NCBI GenBank assembly: GCA_018268465.1
Contig: JAFDWN010000008.1
Coordinates: 248,001-312,000, forward strand
Length of the DNA stretch: 64,000 nucleotides
Direction of reading: 5' to 3'
Source: Actinomycetota bacterium
Lineage (GTDB): Bacteria; Actinomycetota; Actinomycetes; Mycobacteriales; Mycobacteriaceae
This document shows positions 35,856 through 45,627 of this stretch, in pieces (the first letter of the stretch is position 1; each line of letters opens with the position of its first letter). The translations under genes were made by a program, and so were the position numbers. The notes beneath the pieces were generated by a model. It worked only from the letters and a program-made list of their open reading frames with translations. It made no database searches and had not been told where the DNA came from.

Positions 35856-38800
35856 GGCGGGTCGGTCCAGCCCACCTGGATCAGCTGCGGGGGCCCACCG
35901 CGCGTGAGCAGTGTGGCGCGCCCCGGTGGGAGCAGCGACGGCCGCACCGACCCGAGCAGCGGCCCCTCGTCCGGGTTGGCACTCATCATCAATCCCGCGC
36001 AGCCCTGCTCCCGCAGCTGCGTCAGCATCGGGTCGAACAGGGCGCGGGCGGCTCCGCCGGATCGACGGGCCACCACCATATGCAGCCCCAGATCGGCGGC
36101 GTGCGGCACCAACTCCCCGAGCGGACCGAGCGGGTTGCCCGCGGCCGCCGCCACCAGGTCGTAGTCGTCGACGACGACGTAGATCTCCGGGCCCGACCAC
36201 CACGACCTGTCCCGCAGCTGCCGCTGGGTGACCTCCGCCCCCGGCAGCCGGGCGGTGAGCACGCCGAGCAGGTCGGCTACCTGCGCGGCCAGCGTGACCG
36301 CCGACATGGCGTAGCCGAACAGGTGGCTCGACTCGACGACGCCCAACAGCGTGCGGCGATAGTCGACCATCAGCAGCGCCACGGTGCCGGCGGTGTGGTT
36401 GCCGACGATGTCGGTGCACAGCGTTCGCAGTGCGGCCGTCTTTCCGCACTGCGGCTCGCCGAGCATCAGCAGGTGGGGTTGCTCGACGAGATCGACTGTC
36501 ATGGGCTGTAATTCGCGCTCGCCGAGGCCGAGCAGAAGACGCCCGGCGCGACGCCGGCCCACCCGCTCGGCCACCTCCTCGTAACGCACGTGCGCGGGCA
36601 GCAGCCGCACCGGCGGGGCATGCCGGTCGGGGTGGCGCGTGTGTAACACCTCGCCCGCCGCGGCGATCGCCTCCCCGAGGCCCTCGGCGGCGGATCTGCC
36701 GTCGAGCCGCGGCAGCGCGATCACGAATTCGTGCCCGGTGCGGGTGATTCCGCGGCCGGCAGGACAGTCGCCGAGGCCCCGGGCCAGCCTGCGATCCATC
36801 TCCGACTCCGCCGGGTCCCCCAGACGCAGCTCGATGCGGGTACCCAGCTGGTCCTTGATCGCGGGGCGGATCTCCGACCAGCGCGACGCCGCGATCACGA
36901 CATGGATACCGAACGAAAGACCCTGAGCGGCAATAGCTGACACCGAGTTCTCCAGGGTGTCGAACTCGTGACGCAGCCCGGCCCAACCGTCGACGACCAG
37001 GAACACGTCGCCGAATCCGTCGTCGCAGTCGGTGTCCCCCGCGGCGCGTCTGCGCCGGTATTCGCCGATCGAATCGATACCGAGCCGGCGGAACAGGGCG
37101 TCGCGTGAGCACATCAACGACTCCAGCTCCGCCACCGTGCGGCGCACCAGATCGACGTCCAGCCGGCCCGCCACCGACCCGACGTGCGGCAGGGCACGCA
37201 TCGCCGACAGTGCTCCACCGCCGAAGTCCAGGCAGTACATCTGGACCTCGGCGGGCGGGTGGGTGGCCGCCAGGGCGAGCAGCAGCGTACGCACCGCCGT
37301 CGACTTTCCCGCGCGGGGTCCGCCCACCACGGCCACATTGCCCTGCGCCCCGGCCAGATCGACGACGTGCGGGTCCCGGCGCTGGTCGAAGGGGCGGTCC
37401 GTCAGCCCGATCGCCACAGTCAGGGGTGCGGCGGACATGGGTAGCACGGCGTCCAGCGGCGGCGATTCCCGCAGCGGCGCAAGCCATACCGGATGAGCCG
37501 CGGTGCCGTGACCGGCCAGCCGGTCCAGTACCGCGTCGAGGACGGTGACCGCGCCCGCATCGTCGCCGGGTCCGCGCTCGTCGGGTCCGGTGGCGCAGAC
37601 CGGTGTGGCGGTGAAGACCGGTGCGGCGGCGGCGGCCGGTGCGGGCCTCGTGGTGACGGCCCGACCGCCCGAGACGAACGCGGACCGGAACCGGGTGAGC
37701 TCGCCGGATGCGGATCTGAGGTAGGCCGCCCCCGGCTCGCCGGGCAGGTGGTACGCGTCGGGTACGCCGAGCACAGCACGGGAGTCGCTGGCGGAGAACG
37801 TCTTCAGGCAGATTCGGTAGGACAGGTGAGTCTCCAGGCCCCGTAGCCGTCCCTCGTCGAGACGCTGGCTGGCCAGCAGCAGGTGCATGCCCAGTGAGCG
37901 GCCCAGCCGGCCGATGGCGACGAACAGTTCGGCGAAGTCGGGATGGCGGCTGAGGAGTTCGGAGAACTCGTCGACGATCATCAACACCGCGGGCAGTGCG
38001 GGCAGTGGTGCGCCGGCGTCACGCACCCGGGCGTACTCCGCGATATTGCCGACGTTGCCCGCCGCCCGCAACGCTTCCTGCCTGCGATTCATCTCTCCGG
38101 CCAGCGCGTCGCGCATCCGCGCCACCAGATGCGCCTCGTCGGCGAGGTTGGTGATGACGGATGCCACGTGCCGGAGCCGGTCGAAACCCAGGAATGTCGC
38201 ACCGCCTTTGAAGTCCACCAGGATCAGGTTGAGCGCCTCGGGCGGATGGGCGGCGGCCAGCCCCAGGGTCAGCGTCCGCAGGAACTCCGACTTCCCCGAT
38301 CCCGTTGCGCCGATGCACAACCCGTGCGGACCCATACCCTGCTGCGCGGCCTCCTTGAGATCCAGTTCCACGACCCCGCCGTCGTCGTCGAGGCCGATCG
38401 GCACCCGCAGATGTGTACGCGCATCCCGGGGCCGCCACAGGACCGCGGGCTCGATTCGGCCGGGATCGGCGATCCCCATCAGATCGGCCCAGTCCCGGTA
38501 CGCGGTGCGTGGCTGCCCGTGCCCAGAGGATCCCGCGCGAAACCGGGCCAGTCGCCGGGCACAGATCTGCGCCTGCGCCGGTGTGAGGCGGTCGGGGTGC
38601 ACCGGCACCGGGTCCTCGTCGGCGCCGTCGATCCTCGACACCCCGTCGGGGTCGATCCGCAGCCGCAGTCCGGCCGCCGCGGCCTCGCCGTTGCCCACGG
38701 TCAGCACCGTCACACCCGTGACACCGTCCGCGGGCGTCTCGCATCCGTTGGGGGCGAGCAGGACGACGTGCACCGGTCCGCCGATGTCGGGATGCTGCAG

Positions 38801-39703
38801 GGCCAGTTCGGCCTGCGCCATCGTCGAATAGGTCAGCCGCGCCGCACCCGCCCCGTCCGTCGCAACGGGATGCTGATGGTGCGGAAGCCATTTCAGCCAG
38901 TCCCAGTCATCCACATCCGCCGGCGTGCCCACGACCGCCGCTATCCTCAGGTCGCCGGGACTGTGCCAGGTGGCGAGTTGGCAGACGACGGCCCGAATCA
39001 GGCCGTGGACCGATTCGGCGTCGCCGTCGACGCTCACCCGGCGGAATCCGCAGATCGCCACGGCGAAGGGGAGATCGGACACGTGCGCTCGCCTGACGAT
39101 GACCCGCTGCAGCGCCGCGACGGTGACCGGATCCGACGCGTCGGCGGCCGCCAGGTCCGGTACGACCAGCCGCGTGGACAGCCGCTGCGGCGCTCGCCCG
39201 ATGCGGGCGCTGCCGAAATCCGGATCACCGGGCCGGCGTTCCCACATCCGGGGTGTCCCCGCCAGCGTCCACAGGCTGTCGGGTTCGGGATCCGTCCAGC
39301 ACGACGCCGTCCGCTGCACGGCGGCCGTCTGTGCGGCGGCGGTATCGAGGGTCGCGAGGTAACGCAGATAGTCTCGGCGATCCTGGTCGATCTCCGAGGC
39401 CCGCCCGCTTCCGCGCATCCCGTAGGCCAGGGCGCCCAGCGCCGAGACGAGCATCATCGCCGGGAAGAGCAGGGACATCGGGCTGCGCATCGTCGCATCA
39501 CCGGATCGCAACCACAGCACCAGCATTCCGGCTCCAGCCACGATCATCGCCACGGGAAGCAACCGGGTGAGCGGGTCGGCCCCACCGGCCCGGCGCACGT
39601 CGGGCGGCGGACGCACGGCGATGTCGTCCTCGCGGATGCGCGGCCCGGGCACACGGGTGTCGGACGTGAACTCCACACCCGGTTGGACGCCGGTTCGCGG
39701 CAA
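35852..39703 (-). CDS. eccC4: ESX-4 type VII secretion ATPase EccC4
   Basis: A 1283-residue membrane ATPase, the motor that selects ESX substrates. Two N-terminal helices (about residues 46-64 and 77-95) precede three FtsK/SpoIIIE-type domains with P-loops GATGSGKS (about 462-469), GGPRAGKS (about 793-800) and GEPQCGKT (about 1082-1089). Walker B motifs are VLMIVDEF, VFLVVDGW and IYVVVDDY; the second lacks the Glu, a common feature of the later domains. The start is uncertain: the frame opens with TTG at 39703, with a GTG ten codons later. eccD4 diverges after 77 bp. Confidence 0.93.
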   Translation of the reverse strand: MPRTGVQPGVEFTSDTRVPGPRIREDDIAVRPPPDVRRAGGADPLTRLLPVAMIVAGAGMLVLWLRSGDATMRSPMSLLFPAMMLVSALGALAYGMRGSGRASEIDQDRRDYLRYLATLDTAAAQTAAVQRTASCWTDPEPDSLWTLAGTPRMWERRPGDPDFGSARIGRAPQRLSTRLVVPDLAAADASDPVTVAALQRVIVRRAHVSDLPFAVAICGFRRVSVDGDAESVHGLIRAVVCQLATWHSPGDLRIAAVVGTPADVDDWDWLKWLPHHQHPVATDGAGAARLTYSTMAQAELALQHPDIGGPVHVVLLAPNGCETPADGVTGVTVLTVGNGEAAAAGLRLRIDPDGVSRIDGADEDPVPVHPDRLTPAQAQICARRLARFRAGSSGHGQPRTAYRDWADLMGIADPGRIEPAVLWRPRDARTHLRVPIGLDDDGGVVELDLKEAAQQGMGPHGLCIGATGSGKSEFLRTLTLGLAAAHPPEALNLILVDFKGGATFLGFDRLRHVASVITNLADEAHLVARMRDALAGEMNRRQEALRAAGNVGNIAEYARVRDAGAPLPALPAVLMIVDEFSELLSRHPDFAELFVAIGRLGRSLGMHLLLASQRLDEGRLRGLETHLSYRICLKTFSASDSRAVLGVPDAYHLPGEPGAAYLRSASGELTRFRSAFVSGGRAVTTRPAPAAAAAPVFTATPVCATGPDERGPGDDAGAVTVLDAVLDRLAGHGTAAHPVWLAPLRESPPLDAVLPMSAAPLTVAIGLTDRPFDQRRDPHVVDLAGAQGNVAVVGGPRAGKSTAVRTLLLALAATHPPAEVQMYCLDFGGGALSAMRALPHVGSVAGRLDVDLVRRTVAELESLMCSRDALFRRLGIDSIGEYRRRRAAGDTDCDDGFGDVFLVVDGWAGLRHEFDTLENSVSAIAAQGLSFGIHVVIAASRWSEIRPAIKDQLGTRIELRLGDPAESEMDRRLARGLGDCPAGRGITRTGHEFVIALPRLDGRSAAEGLGEAIAAAGEVLHTRHPDRHAPPVRLLPAHVRYEEVAERVGRRRAGRLLLGLGERELQPMTVDLVEQPHLLMLGEPQCGKTAALRTLCTDIVGNHTAGTVALLMVDYRRTLLGVVESSHLFGYAMSAVTLAAQVADLLGVLTARLPGAEVTQRQLRDRSWWSGPEIYVVVDDYDLVAAAAGNPLGPLGELVPHAADLGLHMVVARRSGGAARALFDPMLTQLREQGCAGLMMSANPDEGPLLGSVRPSLLPPGRATLLTRGGPPQLIQVGWTDPP

Positions 39704-39780
39704 CCCGTTCCCCCGTGCGGAGCCGAAACTGATGCACCGCGGCGGCGCCGGGGTCGGTTACGGTCGGATTCGGGGGTGGT

Positions 39781-41109
39781 GTGGTGCCGGATGCGGTGTG
39801 CCGGGTGTCGGTGTGCGACGACTCCGGTCCGGATGTCACGGATCTGGCGCTTCCCGCCGGCCTGCCGGTCGGACTGCTGATCCCCACCGTCGTCGACACC
39901 GTCCGCGGCGCCGGGTCGGCCGGCACCCACTGGCACCTCGCACGCATCGGCGGGACCCTGTTGGAGGAGTCACTGACCTTGGCCGAGAACGATATTCACG
40001 ACGGCGAGCTCCTGGTCCTCGCACCCAGGGAAGTGCCGGTCCCGCGACCGGGCGGGCGGGATGTCGCCGACACAGTGGCCGAGGCGATACCCGCGGCCGC
40101 CCCGCCACCGCACCTCGGCGCGGCGGCCTGCCTGTGGGCCGCGATCACCGCGGCCGTCGCGCTCGCCTGGGCGGGCATCGCCGCAGCGCCGACCCATCTC
40201 ATCGCGGCCGCGACGGTGAGCGTCGCCGCCGGCTCCGCAGCGGTTCTGGCGTGTCGCGATGAGCATCGCGAGCCTGCGGCGGCGACGTTGGCCGTCGTGG
40301 CGGTCGTCTTCGCCGCGGCCGCGGGGTTCCTGGCAGTACCCGCCGGTCCCGGCGCGGCCAACAGCATGCTCGCCGCCGCCGCCGCGGCGGCGGTCGCGAC
40401 GGTCTTGCACCGCGTCACCGGTTGCGCCACCGTCGCTCTGACTGCCGTCGCCGTGATCTCGGCCGCCTGCACCGTGACCGCTGCCGGCGCCGCGCTGTGG
40501 CCGGTATCCCTGCACGCTGCGGGCGCGGTGCTGGCGGTGGTGGCACTGGGCATCCTCGGTGCCGCGCCACGGCTGGCGATCGCCCTGGCCGGGCTCACAC
40601 CGTCGACCGAACCCGGCGAGCAACCACCCGACGGTCCGGACGGACGTCGCGCCCGGCACGGGCACGCGCTGCTGACCGGCCTCGTCGCCGGGTCGTCCGC
40701 CGCGGCAGCGACGGCGACGGCGCTGATCGCGGCGGGCGCCCTGTACACCGGATCGCCATGGTTGTCGGGGCTCGCGCTGACCGCCACCGTGGCCGCGGCG
40801 CTCCTGTTGCGGGCCAGGACGTATCCGCCCGGTGCCCGACGGTGCGCACTCCTGGCAAGCGGAACAGTCTCCGCGACAGCCTGTTTCGTACTTTTCGTGG
40901 CGGCCGTGCCCGACCAGGCGTACTGGGCCTGCGGGATCGCCGTCGGCGCCGGCGCCGCAGCGCTGTGGTCCACGGGCGGGGCCGGGTTCAATCCCGTCGC
41001 GCACCGCGCGGTCGACGCGCTGGAATACCTGGCCGTCGCGGCGCTGGTGCCGCTGGCCTGCTGGGTCGCCGACGTGTACGGCCTCGCCCAAGGCTGGGCG
41101 TGGTCGTGA
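39781..41109 (+). CDS. eccD4: ESX-4 type VII secretion channel protein EccD4
   Basis: A 442-residue membrane protein. An N-terminal ubiquitin-like domain (about 1-95: CRVSVCDDSGPDVTDLAL, LAENDIHDGELLVLAP) precedes about eleven transmembrane helices (110-440). EccD forms the pore of the type VII machine. GTG start. Its stop overlaps the start of mycP4, so the genes are coupled. Confidence 0.93.
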   Translation: MVPDAVCRVSVCDDSGPDVTDLALPAGLPVGLLIPTVVDTVRGAGSAGTHWHLARIGGTLLEESLTLAENDIHDGELLVLAPREVPVPRPGGRDVADTVAEAIPAAAPPPHLGAAACLWAAITAAVALAWAGIAAAPTHLIAAATVSVAAGSAAVLACRDEHREPAAATLAVVAVVFAAAAGFLAVPAGPGAANSMLAAAAAAAVATVLHRVTGCATVALTAVAVISAACTVTAAGAALWPVSLHAAGAVLAVVALGILGAAPRLAIALAGLTPSTEPGEQPPDGPDGRRARHGHALLTGLVAGSSAAAATATALIAAGALYTGSPWLSGLALTATVAAALLLRARTYPPGARRCALLASGTVSATACFVLFVAAVPDQAYWACGIAVGAGAAALWSTGGAGFNPVAHRAVDALEYLAVAALVPLACWVADVYGLAQGWAWS

Positions 41110-42458
41110 CGATACTGCGCAGGATCGTCACCGTCCCGGTGGTGTGTGCGGTAGGGCTGGCCGGCGCTCCTGCGGCGGTGGCCGTATCACCGCCGCCGGT
41201 CGACGACGCGCTGCTGCCCAAGCCAGGGCCGCCCACCCCGCCCCGGCCCACCGAGCAAGCCGCGCCCTGCGTCAACCCGTTGCGGGATCGTGAGGTGACG
41301 CGCGCCGGAGCCCAGCTGGCGGGCCTCGACCTGCCGACGGTGTGGCGGCTGACCCGCGGAGCAAGCCAGACGGTGGCCGTCATCGACACGGGCGTGTCAC
41401 CGCACCCGATGCTGCCGCGCCTGATACCCGGCGGGGACTACGTGGCAGGCGGGGACGGCACCGAGGACTGCGACGGCCACGGCACCATCATCGCCGGGAT
41501 CGTCGCGGCGTCGGCGGATTCCACGGCCGGCGCCTTCACCGGAGTCGCGCCGGACGCGACAATCATCAGTATCCGCCAGTCCAGCAACAAGTTCCGTCCC
41601 GTCGACCAACCGGCGGCATCCGGGTTCGGGGATGTCGAGACACTCGCCACGGCCGTGCGCACCGCGGCTGATCTCGGTGCGACCGTGATCAACGTGTCCT
41701 CGGTGGCGTGCGTACCGGTCGCCGACGCGCTCGACGACCGCTCGCTGGGTGCGGCACTGTCCTACGCGGTCGACGTCATGAACGTGGTCGTGGTCGCGGC
41801 CGCGGGCAATGTCGGCGCACCCGGGCAGTGCCCGGACCAGAATCCCGTCGACCCCGCCGCCCCGAACCGGCCCGACTGGGACAACGTCCGTGTGGTGGTC
41901 AGCCCGGCCTGGTACGACGACTTCGTACTGACCGTCGGGTCGGTGGCACCCGACGGGACGCCGTCGCCGTTCAGCCTCGCCGGCCCCTGGGTCGACGTGG
42001 CCGCACCCGGGGAGGAGGTGGTGTCGCTCGACCCGGACGGTGACGGTCTGGTCGACGCCCTGTCCGCGGACACCGGGCCTGCGCCGCTCGCGGGCACCAG
42101 CTACGCCGCACCTGTGGTCACGGGGATCGCGGCGCTGATCCGCTCCCGGTGGCCGCAGCTGAGTGCCCGGCAGGTGATGCGGCGGATCGAGGACACCGCG
42201 CGCCCCCCGGCCGGCGGCTGGAACGCATTCCTCGGGCACGGTGTGGTGGATCCCCTCGCCGCGGTCAGTGGAGGCAGCGAGCCACCTCTGGGCGAGACGG
42301 AGACGCGTCGCGTGACCGTGGCACCGCCCTCCGCCGCGGATCCGCATCCGCGGCGCATCGCGTTCACGGGCGCGGCCGTCTGTATCGCGGTGGCCGGGGT
42401 CGTCCTGCTGGCCGCCGCCGCGCGCCGGTCAGGCAGGGACGCTGTCCCGCAGGACTGA
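41106..42458 (+). CDS. mycP4: ESX-4 mycosin (subtilisin-like protease) MycP4
   Basis: About 450 residues. A signal peptide (about 1-27) leads to an S8 protease domain with catalytic Asp94 (VAVIDTGV), His125 (DCDGHGTIIAG) and Ser332 (LAGTSYAAP), and a C-terminal membrane anchor (IAFTGAAVCIAVAGVVLL). All catalytic residues are present. It is the ESX-4 mycosin, needed for a stable secretion complex. A GTG at 41100 is an alternative start. The 3' end overlaps the convergent eccB4 gene by 30 bases. Confidence 0.93.
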   Translation: MTILRRIVTVPVVCAVGLAGAPAAVAVSPPPVDDALLPKPGPPTPPRPTEQAAPCVNPLRDREVTRAGAQLAGLDLPTVWRLTRGASQTVAVIDTGVSPHPMLPRLIPGGDYVAGGDGTEDCDGHGTIIAGIVAASADSTAGAFTGVAPDATIISIRQSSNKFRPVDQPAASGFGDVETLATAVRTAADLGATVINVSSVACVPVADALDDRSLGAALSYAVDVMNVVVVAAAGNVGAPGQCPDQNPVDPAAPNRPDWDNVRVVVSPAWYDDFVLTVGSVAPDGTPSPFSLAGPWVDVAAPGEEVVSLDPDGDGLVDALSADTGPAPLAGTSYAAPVVTGIAALIRSRWPQLSARQVMRRIEDTARPPAGGWNAFLGHGVVDPLAAVSGGSEPPLGETETRRVTVAPPSAADPHPRRIAFTGAAVCIAVAGVVLLAAAARRSGRDAVPQD

Positions 42459-43802
42459 TGCCGCGGCCCTGCTCAACTCGGGGCCGCGGGGCAACAACGA
42501 CAGCATCGGCCACGGCGCCGGAACCGAATCCTCAGGGAGACCGAGCGATTTCGCCGCCTCGGAGTCGCGTATGCCGAACAGCACACCGAGGTCGTCCAAG
42601 AGGAACAGCGCCCCGGCTGCGGGCCCGTCGCCGGTCAGCGGTACCGAGCGGACGTAGACGCTGCGTCCCGCGGGCACCGCCACCGCGTCGATCGCCGCGC
42701 CCTCCCCGTCGGCCTGCGCCAGGTCGACCACTGGGGCGCGCGAGGGCGCCGAATCGCCCACCAGCAGCCTGGTGTTGGTGTGTCCACCGCCGGACGTGGA
42801 CCAGCCGGCGCACAGCACGGGGCTGGCCACGGCGCGGATGCGGCCGGGGAAGGTGCCCACCGGCACGGCGTCGAGCATGGGCACCGCCGCGACGGCGTCC
42901 GCCGCGACGGTGGGGATGTCGCCTGACGGTTGCGCCACGGTGAATCGGATCAGGTCGGCCGCGACGTCACCGAGACGCTGTACCCCACCGGCCAGGACGA
43001 CGTAGTGCTCCACCGCGCCGGCCCGCGCCAGGCGTACGACGGTGCCGACCGTCAGCCCCGGCAGTGCGGCGGGCCCCGGTGCGCCCGCCCCCGCGATTCG
43101 CGGCGCGGCGATGGGCGGGGCCTCCGGCAGCGCCTCGAGGACCGCACGCGAAACCGGCCGCGGGACGACACCGTCCAGACCCAACGCCTGCACGACGGCC
43201 CGCTCGCGGAGGTCCACCCTGGCGCGCCACCCGTCGTAGACGAGGTAGGTGGCGGTGGCGCCGGCGCTGACCAGCACACCGCTGCCGCCGTCGAGGGGAC
43301 GCACCCCCTCGACCGGGCCCACGAACATCGTGGTGGCCGATTCCGCGTCGCAAACCGTCCAGGTCGCGTCGCCGGAGGACAGCGCCGGACCGATCGCGGA
43401 CGGCGCGCCGGCGATGCCCACCGACGGGCCGCGCCGCGCGCCGGCGATCGCGCCTCGACCCACCGGACGCGGCTCCCCGGGCGCACCCACGACCAGACGG
43501 GCCGATGCCAGGTTCGGCACCGGATGCAGGGTGTCGTCGATCCGCACGTACAGCGCACCGGATGCGCGGTCCATGACGATGGGTGCATCGCCCGTCGCGG
43601 CTCCGGGGCGCAGGTGGGCGAATATCACACAGCCGGCCACGACGAGGACCGCCACGGCGCACCCCGCGGCCATCGAGAGCGTTTGGGCCCGCAGCGGATC
43701 GTCGAGCATGCGGACGTCGCCGCGCACCAGCGCGTGCGCCATCCGGCGCAGCAGGAATCGATGCCCGCTGACCTGCAGCCGTGTCACGGTCCGTCGCCCC
43801 AT
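42429..43802 (-). CDS. eccB4: ESX-4 type VII secretion protein EccB4
   Basis: About 457 residues. The start at 43802 (MGRRTVTRLQVSGHRFLLRR) gives the usual EccB N-terminus; upstream codons in frame add 11 non-conserved residues. One transmembrane helix lies near residues 45-65 (AAGCAVAVLVVAGCVIFAH), with a large periplasmic domain (GALYVRIDDTLHPVPNLASARLVVG). EccB is a core component of the secretion complex. Confidence 0.92.
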   Translation of the reverse strand: MGRRTVTRLQVSGHRFLLRRMAHALVRGDVRMLDDPLRAQTLSMAAGCAVAVLVVAGCVIFAHLRPGAATGDAPIVMDRASGALYVRIDDTLHPVPNLASARLVVGAPGEPRPVGRGAIAGARRGPSVGIAGAPSAIGPALSSGDATWTVCDAESATTMFVGPVEGVRPLDGGSGVLVSAGATATYLVYDGWRARVDLRERAVVQALGLDGVVPRPVSRAVLEALPEAPPIAAPRIAGAGAPGPAALPGLTVGTVVRLARAGAVEHYVVLAGGVQRLGDVAADLIRFTVAQPSGDIPTVAADAVAAVPMLDAVPVGTFPGRIRAVASPVLCAGWSTSGGGHTNTRLLVGDSAPSRAPVVDLAQADGEGAAIDAVAVPAGRSVYVRSVPLTGDGPAAGALFLLDDLGVLFGIRDSEAAKSLGLPEDSVPAPWPMLSLLPRGPELSRAAASVLRDSVPA

Positions 43803-43865
43803 CCGACCCCCTGGTCCGACCCTAAGGCCGGCCACGCGCGGCCGACGGCACCGATTCCGCGGTGC

Positions 43866-44954
43866 TCAGCTGTCGTGTGAGACGGCGACGGGTTCGGTGT
43901 AGTAGGGCCGGCCCGCGGCCTCCCACTGCCGATAGAGCGCGAAGAACGGCTGACCGAACGGATCCTGGCCGCGCAGCGGCATGGATCCGCGCCGGATCGT
44001 GAAGTCGTGGGGGGCCAGCTCGCCGGCGCGGACGAAATGCCGTTCGGCCAGGCCGACGTCACCGCCGCGCCACAGTTCGACGGCGAGCCGGTATTCGGCG
44101 CGCGCCAGTTGCTGGTCCTCGTCGGGCATGAGCTGGTCGGCGCGCACGGCGTCGTCGTCCTCGTACGGTGTGACGCCGTCGACGATCCAGCGGTGCAACG
44201 CCGCACGATGCGGACCGGACGGCTGCCCGTGGAATTCGAGGAACTGGTCGTCGCCGAACTCGGGCGCGTTGGGCCGGACGATGCGGTCGTCCTCGTCGAT
44301 CCACACCACGGTCGGTACGTTGCGGATGCCGTAGGCGTCGACGAGAGTGTGGTCGGCGTCGATCAGCACCGGATAGGTGGCGCCGGCCGCGTCGACCCAC
44401 GGCCTGACCACGTCGACCGACTCGTCGACCGCGACGGCCAGCACCGTGAAGCCGTTGTCGGCGTATCGCTCGTGGACCTGCTGCCACGCGGCCAGGTCGT
44501 AGCGGCATCCGCACCACGAGGCGAAGGCGACCAACAGCCGCTTGCGGCCGGTGTGGTCGCCGATGCCGACCTCCGATCCGTCGACGGTGGGCAGGCGCAC
44601 GTCGGGTGCCCGCAGGGAGCGCAGAGCGGCGGCGCGTTCGGCAGCGGGGTGGCCCATGACGACGACGGCGGCGCCGCCGCGCGACACCGTCGTCTCGATC
44701 GCCACGGGACGTCCCACCGCCGCACCGAGGGCTGCCAGATCGATCCACCCATCGGGTCCGAGGCGGGCGCGGTCGGCGACCGGTATGCACACGTCGCCGC
44801 GACACAGACCGCGGCGATCCCCGGGCAGGGCTTTGATCGTCCAGCCGGTCGCCCGTTCCACATCGGCGTCCGCGACGAATACCCGATCCCCGTCGCAACC
44901 GCCCGTCAACTCGACAATCGCGTCTCCGATGACACGAATGAGAACACGTTCCAT
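43866..44954 (-). CDS. Redoxin (TlpA/AhpC-like) with extra N- and C-terminal domains
   Basis: A 362-residue protein. A central thioredoxin-like domain spans about residues 115-245 (VRLPTVDGSEVGIGDHTGRKR, LLVAFASWCGCRYDLAAWQ, VLIDADHTLVDAYGIRNVPTVVWID). The motif reads WCGC, i.e. CxC rather than the usual CxxC. The first 110 residues are unknown, and the last 90 have a TPR-like helical region (LARAEYRLAVELWRGGDVGLAERHF). No signal peptide is seen, so it is likely cytoplasmic. It is inserted between ESX-4 and the cutinases, where M. tuberculosis has no such gene. Confidence 0.72.
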   Translation of the reverse strand: MERVLIRVIGDAIVELTGGCDGDRVFVADADVERATGWTIKALPGDRRGLCRGDVCIPVADRARLGPDGWIDLAALGAAVGRPVAIETTVSRGGAAVVVMGHPAAERAAALRSLRAPDVRLPTVDGSEVGIGDHTGRKRLLVAFASWCGCRYDLAAWQQVHERYADNGFTVLAVAVDESVDVVRPWVDAAGATYPVLIDADHTLVDAYGIRNVPTVVWIDEDDRIVRPNAPEFGDDQFLEFHGQPSGPHRAALHRWIVDGVTPYEDDDAVRADQLMPDEDQQLARAEYRLAVELWRGGDVGLAERHFVRAGELAPHDFTIRRGSMPLRGQDPFGQPFFALYRQWEAAGRPYYTEPVAVSHDS

Positions 44955-44991
44955 TTCTGCAACTTACCGCGCCTGCGCCCGGCGCGAACCG

Positions 44992-45558
44992 TCATCGCGA
45001 TTCACCGGACCGGCGCTGGCGGTACGCCGCGACGTGCTGGCGGTTGCCGCAGTTGCCGGTGTCGCAGAACATGCGCGAGCGGTTCCGGGACAGGTCCACC
45101 AGCACCGCTTCACAATCGGGCGCCGCGCAGATCTTGAGGCGGCGCAGTTCGCCGCCGCGGATGAGGTCGGCCAGCGCCATCGCCATCTCGGCACCCATCC
45201 GCTGCCACAACGGATCGTGGATCGACGCGAGATGCAGATGCCACTCGGGCATTTCGGGATGCCGGGTCAGCCACGGTGCGGCCCGCGTGTCGCTGAGCAG
45301 GGCGTTGACCTGTCCGACGGCCCTGTCCTCATCCTCGGCCGTCGCCCAGATCCGGCCCAGACGGTCGCGCAGCCGGTGCACCGACTCCAGTTCGGCGTCG
45401 TCGCGGTCGCGCCGCCCCGTCCAGCCGAACGCGTTGAGGTAGGCGTCGAGTTCGCCGAAGGTCCCCAGTTGTTCACCGTCGACTTTGCCGGTGTTGACCA
45501 GGACACATGCGGCTCGCAATGTGAGCTCCGTGTCATGAGTGAAAATCATTTGACTCAT
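44992..45558 (-). CDS. CGNR zinc-finger transcriptional regulator (ABATE domain)
   Basis: About 188 residues. The N-terminal part (HDTELTLRAACVLVNT) is an ABATE-type domain. The C-terminus has the zinc-binding CGNR motif: CAAPDCEAVLVDLSRNRSRMFC followed by TGNCGNRQHVAAYR. ATG at 45558 and 45549 are both possible; the Shine-Dalgarno AAAGGAG is too close to the first and well placed for the second. It is divergent from an EamA exporter gene, which such regulators often control. Confidence 0.82.
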   Translation of the reverse strand: MSQMIFTHDTELTLRAACVLVNTGKVDGEQLGTFGELDAYLNAFGWTGRRDRDDAELESVHRLRDRLGRIWATAEDEDRAVGQVNALLSDTRAAPWLTRHPEMPEWHLHLASIHDPLWQRMGAEMAMALADLIRGGELRRLKICAAPDCEAVLVDLSRNRSRMFCDTGNCGNRQHVAAYRQRRSGESR

Positions 45559-45607
45559 GACTCCTTTCGGCGATAGCGTCACGATCAAATTCGATTTTAC
45601 TCATGAC
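45553..45607. promoter_or_regulatory. Divergent promoter region with direct repeat ACTCATGAC
   Basis: ACTCATGAC occurs at 45553-45561 and 45599-45607, 46 bp apart in the same orientation, flanking an AT-rich stretch between the CGNR regulator and the EamA gene. They could be regulator half-sites; the first overlaps the candidate start codons of the regulator. Confidence 0.35.
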
Positions 45608-45627
45608 ATCCCTGGAGGAGGTTCGGC

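Noticed and set aside
35856-37487. Upstream extension of the type VII-associated protein gene (long open minus-strand frame)
   Set aside because: Overlaps eccC4 on the same strand in another frame; the conserved N-terminus MTVTVVEVG and the ATGA overlap with the eccC4 stop define the start.
37943-39880. A 645-codon plus-strand open frame
   Set aside because: Antisense to eccC4, whose three ATPase domains are all intact; shadow composition, no recognised domain.
42429-42458. Frameshift or fusion between mycP4 and eccB4
   Set aside because: The genes are convergent and only overlap by 30 bases at their 3' ends; both proteins are complete.
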